Of a stretch of DNA of 32,004 nt, positions 25,977 to 32,004 are shown one piece after another. The notes below the pieces were generated by a model that saw nothing but the letters and a program-made list of their open reading frames with translations, did not search any database and was not told the origin of the DNA. This stretch comes from a bacterium (GTDB lineage: Bacteria; Babelota; Babeliae; Babelales; Vermiphilaceae), in contig JAKAUA010000086.1 of assembly GCA_021827875.1 (NCBI GenBank), positions 1-32,004 of the forward strand, given 5' to 3'. Both the position numbers and the translations under genes were made by a program. Positions within the stretch are counted from its first letter, which is position 1; the number at the start of each line of letters is the position of its first letter.

Positions 25977-26654
25977 ATGTCATCACGTTCTACAGAACTA
26001 CGTGTAAAAGAGTTGCTCAGAGAAAAAGGCTGGACAACCAAGATTTTAGCTGAAAAGACCGGTATGTCTGAAAGCTATTTGACCCATATCAAAAACGGTA
26101 CTCGCCGTTGGAACGAAGATTCTTTAAGAAAATTAGCTAACGCTTTTGAAATCAGCCCCATTGACTTGTTTGCTCAACGTCGCAAAAGAACAGACAACAT
26201 TGATAGCAATGTAAGTCTTCCTGAAAAATCAGATGTTGAACTGCGTGTACAAATTGTTCCGGTTGTGGGCGAAGTTCCTTCAAACCCATCACCATACAAC
26301 AACCAATTAATGCAATTGACCACCGGCTTTAAAGATATGTTTATTCCGGTACTCAACAACAACGATTCTGCTATGTTTGCTCTTTGCGTAGAAAACAATC
26401 TTATGGCGCCAACCTTTATTAAAGGTGATTATTTAATCATATCGCCTGAAGTTTGGACCCGTTCCGGAGATATTGCTGCAGTTGAATTTGGCAATGATTC
26501 AGCGGTTAAAGCAATCATGCAAGTAACCTATACAGAAGATTTTATTGTGTTAGAATCGGTGAACCATAAAAATCCTCCTATCGCATTGGTACGCGGCAAA
26601 GATCATTTCAGAATCATTGGCCGAGTAATTCAACGCCAACAAAATCTCTTATGA
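25977..26654 (+). CDS. XRE-family transcriptional regulator with S24/LexA-like C-terminal domain
   Basis: HTH WTTKILAEKTGMSESYLTHIKNGTRRW; C-terminal CVENNLMAPTFIKGDYLIISPEVWTRSGDIAAVEF...AVKAIM. Confidence 0.85.
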   Translation: MSSRSTELRVKELLREKGWTTKILAEKTGMSESYLTHIKNGTRRWNEDSLRKLANAFEISPIDLFAQRRKRTDNIDSNVSLPEKSDVELRVQIVPVVGEVPSNPSPYNNQLMQLTTGFKDMFIPVLNNNDSAMFALCVENNLMAPTFIKGDYLIISPEVWTRSGDIAAVEFGNDSAVKAIMQVTYTEDFIVLESVNHKNPPIALVRGKDHFRIIGRVIQRQQNLL

Positions 26655-26660
26655 AGCGCA

Positions 26661-26680
26661 CACTGAATTAAAATTCAGTG
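26661..26680 (+). repeat. Perfect 9-bp hairpin immediately after XRE gene
   Basis: cactgaatt-aa-aattcagtg. Confidence 0.6.
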
Positions 26681-26774
26681 TATAGCGCGGAATCCTGCAT
26701 AGCCGCCACGTGAATTAAACCTCTCTACACAAGTTGGCGAAGCGGGATATTTCTGAGATTTTTATTTAAATTTT

Positions 26775-26819
26775 TGTACCAGAAGACTAGTATTTTATTG
26801 GTTTTCTGGTACATTTTTT
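26775..26819 (+). terminator. Rho-independent terminator between XRE gene and rpsF
   Basis: tgtaccagaa (26775-26784)/ttctggtaca (26804-26813) then TTTTTT. Confidence 0.8.
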
Positions 26820-26925
26820 ATTTGAGAGATACTATCTTAAGTACCTCTGTGCTAAAGAGGATGGCACATTTCGTCCTCTAATGTTGAAAAACATTTCCAT
26901 TTAGTACCATCAAAAGGTTTACTCT

Positions 26926-27366
26926 ATGATCACTTACGAAGTGTTAATCCTGACCGTTCCTACCATTACTCAAGATGAAACAAAAAATCTTGAAGCTCAA
27001 TGCGAACGCGTTATTAAGGAAAACAAAGGAAACATGATTTCCTTTGAAAGATGGGGCAAATACCGTCTTGCTTATCCGGTTAAAAAGAATGACTACGGCG
27101 TTTACTTCTTGGTTCGTTTCGAATCAGAAGAGCCGGGTGTTATCGTTGAAGCAATCAGAGTCTTAATGACCGTGCGTCTTAATGATCTTGTTATGCGTCA
27201 TATGGCAACCCTTCTTGACCCAAAACGTTCTCTTGCATATCAGCGTCCACAATCTCTTGAAGAAGCCCCTACTCGTGAAATGGGTGGATTTATGGCAGAT
27301 AAAAGAGATCAACGCAATGCCGCTGATAATGAAGAAGAAGATATGACTGAAGAATTTGCTCAGTAA
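26926..27366 (+). CDS. rpsF: 30S ribosomal protein bS6
   Basis: ITYEVLILTVPTITQDETKNLEAQ...YRLAYPVKKNDYGVYFLVRFE..LNDLVMRHM. Confidence 0.95.
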   Translation: MITYEVLILTVPTITQDETKNLEAQCERVIKENKGNMISFERWGKYRLAYPVKKNDYGVYFLVRFESEEPGVIVEAIRVLMTVRLNDLVMRHMATLLDPKRSLAYQRPQSLEEAPTREMGGFMADKRDQRNAADNEEEDMTEEFAQ

Positions 27367-27374
27367 GGATTACT

Positions 27375-27662
27375 ATGACAAAAAAAATCAAATTAAAGAT
27401 TAGTGCTCGATTACTCAAAAAGAGATTCCGTCGCCAAGGCGCTGGAATGGGCAAACATTGCCGCTTCTGTGGTAGCACAGAACAAGAAGCTGCTCTTGAT
27501 TACAAAAACGCAGGCTTCTTACGTTCATTTTTAACTGAACGTGGTAAAATTCTGCCTTCACGTATTTCAGGTAACTGCTGTAAACATCAACGCGAATTGT
27601 CACGTATTGTGCGCAAATCACGCGTAATGGCTCTCTTGCCTTACTCAGCTGCTACTTTTTAA
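27375..27662 (+). CDS. rpsR: 30S ribosomal protein bS18 (Zn-ribbon-type, CxxC retained)
   Basis: HCRFCGSTEQEAALDYKNAGFLRSFLTERGKILPSRISGNCCKHQRELSRIVRKSRVMALLPY. Confidence 0.96.
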   Translation: MTKKIKLKISARLLKKRFRRQGAGMGKHCRFCGSTEQEAALDYKNAGFLRSFLTERGKILPSRISGNCCKHQRELSRIVRKSRVMALLPYSAATF

Positions 27663-27687
27663 TAAAATAGCGAATTATACATAAATA

Positions 27688-27713
27688 AGGCCCGCGCTCA
27701 AAGCGGGCTTTAT
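27688..27713 (+). terminator. Rho-independent terminator after rpsR
   Basis: aggcccgc (27688-27695)/gcgggctt (27703-27710) then t-rich. Confidence 0.75.
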
Positions 27714-27882
27714 TTATAAAATACTATGTTTTATCACTTTTTTACCCATTGTTAATATTATTATTTGAAAATTTTTCAAGAAATTGAATTTATGTTACAA
27801 TTGGTAAAAAGATATTATTTTTAACATATTTGCCATTAAAGCCCTGATCTTAAAAACAGGGGATTCTCAGGGGTAAAAAATT

Positions 27883-29685
27883 ATGAGTACACAAAACGAA
27901 CGTAAAGACGTACGCAATATAGCTATTATTGCTCACGTAGACCATGGTAAAACCACCTTGGTTGACCAATTATTGCGCCAATCGGGCACCTTAAAAGATG
28001 CATCAACCGAACGCGTAATGGACTCCAACGACCTTGAGCGCGAACGTGGTATTACCATTCTTGCAAAAAATACCGGTATCCGCTGGAATGATTACTATAT
28101 TAATATTGTAGATACCCCTGGTCACGCCGACTTTGGTGGAGAAGTTGAGCGCACCCTACAGATGGTGGAAGGCTTCTTGCTTGTTGTTGACGCGGCAGAA
28201 GGTGTATTGCCCGGAACTCGCTTTGTATTGCAAAAAGCATTGGCTCTTGGCTTAAAACCTATCGTTTTTATCAACAAGATTGACCGTAAAGATGCTGATA
28301 TCAACCGCACGCAAAATGCAGTGCATGATCTTTTCCTTGATCTTGCTACGAATGAAAGTCAGCTAGATTTCCCGGTATTCTACGGTTCATCACGTTTTGG
28401 CTTTGCATCACAAGATCAAACTCTGCGCGAAGGTACCATGCAGCCTCTTTTTGAAGCTGTGGTAAAATATATTCCGGCGCCGACACCTAAAAAAGATCAT
28501 TTACAACTCTTGGTTACCGCACTTGACCACTCAGACTTCTTAGGGCCCATAGCTATTGGTCGTATCTTTAGCGGTACACTAAAAGTTGGCCAGCAAGTGG
28601 TTATGTGTAAAGATAATGCAGTGAGCAAACCGTTGAAAATCACTAAAATTTTCAAATTTATCGGCTTGAGCAAAATCGAATCACAAGAAGCATCTTATGG
28701 TGACATTGTTGCAGTAACCGGATTTACCGAGCCTGCGACTATTGGTACCACATTATGTGAGGTTGAACATCCTGATGCGTACCCATACGTTAAAGTAGAT
28801 GAACCTACCGTAACTATGTATATGTCAGTAAACGATTCTCCTTTCAATGGCAGAGAAGGCAAGCTTCTTACCTCTCGTCAAATTAAGGATCGCTTAGAGA
28901 AAGAATTAAAAGTAAACGTAGCGCTTCGTGTTGAGCCAACCACCTCGGCTGATGTTTTTAAACTTTCCGGTCGCGGCCAAATGCATTTGGGTATTTTGGT
29001 TGAAAACATGCGTCGTGAAGGTTTTGAAATGCAACTTTCTGCTCCTGAAGTTATTTACAGAACAATCGATGGCGTTAAAAATGAACCAATCGAATTTGTA
29101 GTAATTGACGTTCCGGAAGAATATCAAGGCGCCGTTATGGAAAACATGGGCCGCCGTAAAGCACAAATGAAAAACATGCATGCCTATGAAAATGGCCGTG
29201 TACGTTTGGAATATGAAGTGCCGTCACGTGCATTGCTCGGTTTCCGTGGTCAATTCTTGACCGACACTCGTGGTACCGGATTGCTTACTATGAGCTTCCA
29301 TGGCTATCAGCCATACAAGGGCGATATCCCTACCCGTACCAAAGGTGCCATGGTTTCTATGGAACAAGGTATGGTAACTGCGTACGCACTCGATACATTG
29401 AAAGAGCGCGGTATTCTCTTTGTTGAGCCTACTGACGAAGTGTACGAAGGACAAATCATTGGCGAATGTAGCCGTGATAATGACCTTGATGTAAACCCTT
29501 GTAAACAAAAAAAGCTGACCAACATGCGTGCATCAGGAACTGACGATGCAGTCAAACTTGCTCCATCACGCAAAATGGATCTTGAAACTTGCATGGAATG
29601 GATACGTCCGGATGAACTTATAGAAGTTACACCGGCTAGCGTCCGTTTACGCAAAAAAATCTTACGCGCAGCGTTAAGAAAATAA
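27883..29685 (+). CDS. typA: Translational GTPase TypA/BipA
   Basis: [52 protein letters not shown]-terminal [24 protein letters not shown]. Confidence 0.98.
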   Translation: MSTQNERKDVRNIAIIAHVDHGKTTLVDQLLRQSGTLKDASTERVMDSNDLERERGITILAKNTGIRWNDYYINIVDTPGHADFGGEVERTLQMVEGFLLVVDAAEGVLPGTRFVLQKALALGLKPIVFINKIDRKDADINRTQNAVHDLFLDLATNESQLDFPVFYGSSRFGFASQDQTLREGTMQPLFEAVVKYIPAPTPKKDHLQLLVTALDHSDFLGPIAIGRIFSGTLKVGQQVVMCKDNAVSKPLKITKIFKFIGLSKIESQEASYGDIVAVTGFTEPATIGTTLCEVEHPDAYPYVKVDEPTVTMYMSVNDSPFNGREGKLLTSRQIKDRLEKELKVNVALRVEPTTSADVFKLSGRGQMHLGILVENMRREGFEMQLSAPEVIYRTIDGVKNEPIEFVVIDVPEEYQGAVMENMGRRKAQMKNMHAYENGRVRLEYEVPSRALLGFRGQFLTDTRGTGLLTMSFHGYQPYKGDIPTRTKGAMVSMEQGMVTAYALDTLKERGILFVEPTDEVYEGQIIGECSRDNDLDVNPCKQKKLTNMRASGTDDAVKLAPSRKMDLETCMEWIRPDELIEVTPASVRLRKKILRAALRK

Positions 29686-29689
29686 ACTA

Positions 29690-29722
29690 AAAGGCTCGCT
29701 CTAATAAAAGCGAGCCTTTTTT
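29690..29722. terminator. Rho-independent terminator after typA
   Basis: aaaggctcgct-ctaataaa-agcgagccttt then t-run. Confidence 0.85.
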
Positions 29723-29750
29723 TAAATGTTTAAGCAAAGGAGTTTTTACT

Positions 29751-30077
29751 ATGAACCTTACATTGCATAAAATCGCATTAATCCTGTTAACTACTTTATC
29801 AATTGCATCTGCCTCCGAAAATAATGTCTCGATAGAACAACCAGAAGTGGTTGTACAAGAAGAGAATATTCCTGAAAAATTGTTCAACATATATCGTTCT
29901 CTCATTCAAAAATGTGCTCAATTAGCTGCTGAAAAAGCCGAAATGAAACAATTCATCGAAGAGCAATATTATAAGCTTAATGCCTTACAAGAGGCATATG
30001 AACAGGTTATACGTGAAAATGAAGAGCTTCAAGCAGAAAATGATCTTTTAAAAACAGAACTAAATTCCAAAGAATAA
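29751..30077 (+). CDS. Small exported coiled-coil protein
   Basis: Signal peptide ...LTTLSIASA; heptad-rich EKAEMKQFIEEQYYKLNALQEAYEQVIRENEELQAENDLLKTEL. Confidence 0.7.
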   Translation: MNLTLHKIALILLTTLSIASASENNVSIEQPEVVVQEENIPEKLFNIYRSLIQKCAQLAAEKAEMKQFIEEQYYKLNALQEAYEQVIRENEELQAENDLLKTELNSKE

Positions 30078-30086
30078 CTCACTATC

Positions 30087-30842
30087 TTGAATCGTTATAA
30101 ACTTATTATTGCCTATGATGGCACATGCTACCATGGCTGGCAGGCACAAAAACAGTTACCATCAATTGCTGCTACTCTAGAATCTTCTTTTCACAAAGTT
30201 TTTAACCGTACGATTAGTATACGTGGCGCATCACGTACTGATGCCGGCGTGCACGCTTTGGGACAAGTTGCTACTTTTAAGACCGACCTTCTGATTGATG
30301 TCGAACAATTAAAGCATGCCTGGAACAATAAACTGCCGTCTAATATTGTTATTCGTTCCATTCAGCTAGTCCCTCTCGAGCATAATATTTATAACAACAT
30401 CATAGCCAAAACCTATTATTATCATTTTTTCCTCAAGCGTCCCCTACCCTTTATACATAATTTTGGCTGGTATATTGATAAACCTGTTGATATAGAAAAG
30501 CTAAAAATCGGCTTGCAAACATTTGTTGGCACCCATGACTTTAAATCATTTTGTAGCAGCGAAGATACACGAGAAAACAGCGTTAGAACCATTAACTCTA
30601 TACAAGTGACTTATTTGAGAAGATTTGGCATCTATCGCATTGCAGTCACCGGGCCCGCTTTTTTACGACATATGATCAGGCGCATAGTAGGCGCTGCTCT
30701 CACCGTTGCATATCAGCACAATACCCCTATTAGCGCACTTCAAGATGCATTAGACAAAAAAAGTCATATACAAATATTGCCGAATGCCCCTGCGCATGGT
30801 TTACTATTATATAAAATAAAATATAGGGATCATTATGAATAA
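30087..30842 (+). CDS. truA: tRNA pseudouridine(38-40) synthase TruA (TTG start)
   Basis: IAYDGTCYHGWQAQ, RGASRTDAGVHALGQVATF, FLRHMIRRIVGA. Confidence 0.95.
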   Translation: MNRYKLIIAYDGTCYHGWQAQKQLPSIAATLESSFHKVFNRTISIRGASRTDAGVHALGQVATFKTDLLIDVEQLKHAWNNKLPSNIVIRSIQLVPLEHNIYNNIIAKTYYYHFFLKRPLPFIHNFGWYIDKPVDIEKLKIGLQTFVGTHDFKSFCSSEDTRENSVRTINSIQVTYLRRFGIYRIAVTGPAFLRHMIRRIVGAALTVAYQHNTPISALQDALDKKSHIQILPNAPAHGLLLYKIKYRDHYE

Positions 30843-31413
30843 AAATAATACGCGCTTACTGATTGCGCTCACTATAGGCTTAAGCCTGTGCGCAATTGCC
30901 GGCGGCCTTTTTTATAAAAATTACACGCATGCCCAGGTAGACACCGATATTTACCCTTATGACGCAGCGCGCGATGAAGCCGATGTGCATCAACTTATAA
31001 AAGATAATTGGTATTGGCTTATTGCAACTCCTGACTACTATTTTAAAGACAAGATAGACTTCATCTTGCATAACATGGCTCCCAGCATGTACGAACCACG
31101 CTATTTTGGGAAATTGCATATTAAAGTCATGAGAAAAGAAGGTTCTTTAATTGGCTTTGTCGCCTATTACAAAAAAAGCTTCTATGTAGGTCAGGTACTT
31201 TTCCTGTGCGTGGACGAGAAATATCGCGGCAAAAGATATGCAGAAACATTGCTTAATACTGCTCTTGAGGCATTAAAAAATGAGGGTTGCCAAATTGCCC
31301 GCTTACCCACTAGAGCCACTAATTTTAAGGCCCAAGCCGTTTATACAAGAAATGGGTTTACCGAATATGACAGAGACGAAGGCTATGTTTATTATGAAAA
31401 AAAATTAGTATAG
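30835..31413 (+). CDS. GNAT-family N-acetyltransferase with N-terminal signal peptide/anchor
   Basis: LLIALTIGLSLCAIAGGLFY then GNAT motif VLFLCVDEKYRGKRYAETLLNTALEALKNEGC...AVYTRNGF. Confidence 0.8.
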   Translation: MNKNNTRLLIALTIGLSLCAIAGGLFYKNYTHAQVDTDIYPYDAARDEADVHQLIKDNWYWLIATPDYYFKDKIDFILHNMAPSMYEPRYFGKLHIKVMRKEGSLIGFVAYYKKSFYVGQVLFLCVDEKYRGKRYAETLLNTALEALKNEGCQIARLPTRATNFKAQAVYTRNGFTEYDRDEGYVYYEKKLV

Positions 31414-31422
31414 CTATTGAGT

Positions 31423-31462
31423 AGGCAGTTGATTTATTCTTTTTTATCAATTGCCTCTTTTA
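31423..31462 (+). terminator. Rho-independent terminator after GNAT gene
   Basis: aggcagttga (31423-31432)/tcaattgcct (31447-31456) then cttttatt. Confidence 0.65.
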
Positions 31463-31478
31463 TTATAGGAGTTTTATA

Positions 31479-31841
31479 ATGAAGATCACCAAAAAGTTCT
31501 TTGTATTATTCGCTACTTTAACCCTTGTTATCCCTTTCTTAAAAACGGTCGCTTTTGATACCTCTTCAGATAGCTCTTCTCCCAAGAAAGAGATTCGCGC
31601 TATTCTTGAGCAAGAAGATTTTGAGATAGGCAAAGGCTTAAAGCACTGCGTCGAGCAATTAGAAATGATCAATCCCAAATCAAACAAAGATAAAGAAATG
31701 ATCAAATACATGAATAAGAAGGCTAATGACTTAATGGCGCCTTATATAGCGCACCAGCCCAAAGAAAACAAAAAAAAGGCACCTAAAAAAAGTAAATATA
31801 CAGAAGAAGGACTTCTTCCTTTCAACTTACTTGAAGACTAA
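31479..31841 (+). CDS. Small exported hypothetical protein with Lys-rich C-terminal segment
   Basis: Signal peptide-like FFVLFATLTLVIPFLKTVA; QPKENKKKAPKKSKYTEEG. Confidence 0.6.
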   Translation: MKITKKFFVLFATLTLVIPFLKTVAFDTSSDSSSPKKEIRAILEQEDFEIGKGLKHCVEQLEMINPKSNKDKEMIKYMNKKANDLMAPYIAHQPKENKKKAPKKSKYTEEGLLPFNLLED

Positions 31842-32004
31842 TTAATCTCACTATTCCTCTTTACCCACCAATGATTTTTAAAAAATCAAAATCAACAAAT
31901 TTTTTTTCTCCCAGCTAAACAATAAAACTTATTCTATATGAAAAAAATAACCCAAAAAACAATATCTTTTAATTTTTAAAAACTTGACTAATAGCACATT
32001 ATTG

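Noticed and set aside
29307-29654. 115-aa minus-strand ORF
   Set aside because: Antisense shadow of typA.
27883-29685. Possible toxin/antidefence GTPase reading of the 600-aa GTPase
   Set aside because: Domain order and motifs are ordinary TypA/BipA.
1-32004. CRISPR array, tRNA or rRNA genes
   Set aside because: No regularly spaced direct repeats, cloverleaf-like elements with CCA/T-arm consensus, or rRNA-like sequence noticed on either strand by eye; tRNAscan-SE/Infernal would be decisive.

Overview
The window looks like one contiguous, compact, AT-rich chromosomal segment of a Gram-negative-type bacterium. The gene content (many small Sec-exported hypotheticals, S49 peptidase paralogs, PilM/PilN-like pair, host-associated style) is reminiscent of intracellular lineages such as Candidatus Dependentiae (TM6/Babeliae), but that assignment is inference from memory. 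Housekeeping genes recognised: SPFH/stomatin + NfeD pair, transketolase, GH3 beta-N-acetylhexosaminidase (NagZ-like), mutL, prmC, ftsY, rnhB, rpsF, rpsR, typA/bipA, truA. Interspersed are about 15 proteins with N-terminal signal peptides or lipoboxes, many with no recognisable domain. The most interesting accessory content: (1) a recurrent 'small residue-Met-Asp/Gln' signal-peptide junction in 7 exported proteins; (2) a tandem operon (17311-20102) of four diverged paralogs with signal peptide + 'xxDF/xLP.lI..G' motif + bilobed hydrophobic segment, leading into mutL; (3) tandem paralogous lipoprotein alpha/beta-hydrolases; (4) two exported S49 peptidase paralogs flanking an exported alpha/beta-hydrolase; (5) an XRE-S24 regulator whose catalytic Ser appears lost; (6) an inverted pair of ~50-bp repeats forming a MITE/REP-like element; (7) an exported or membrane-anchored GNAT acetyltransferase. 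No CRISPR array, tRNA, rRNA or transposase gene was found. All calls are from reading the sequence; no searches were run.
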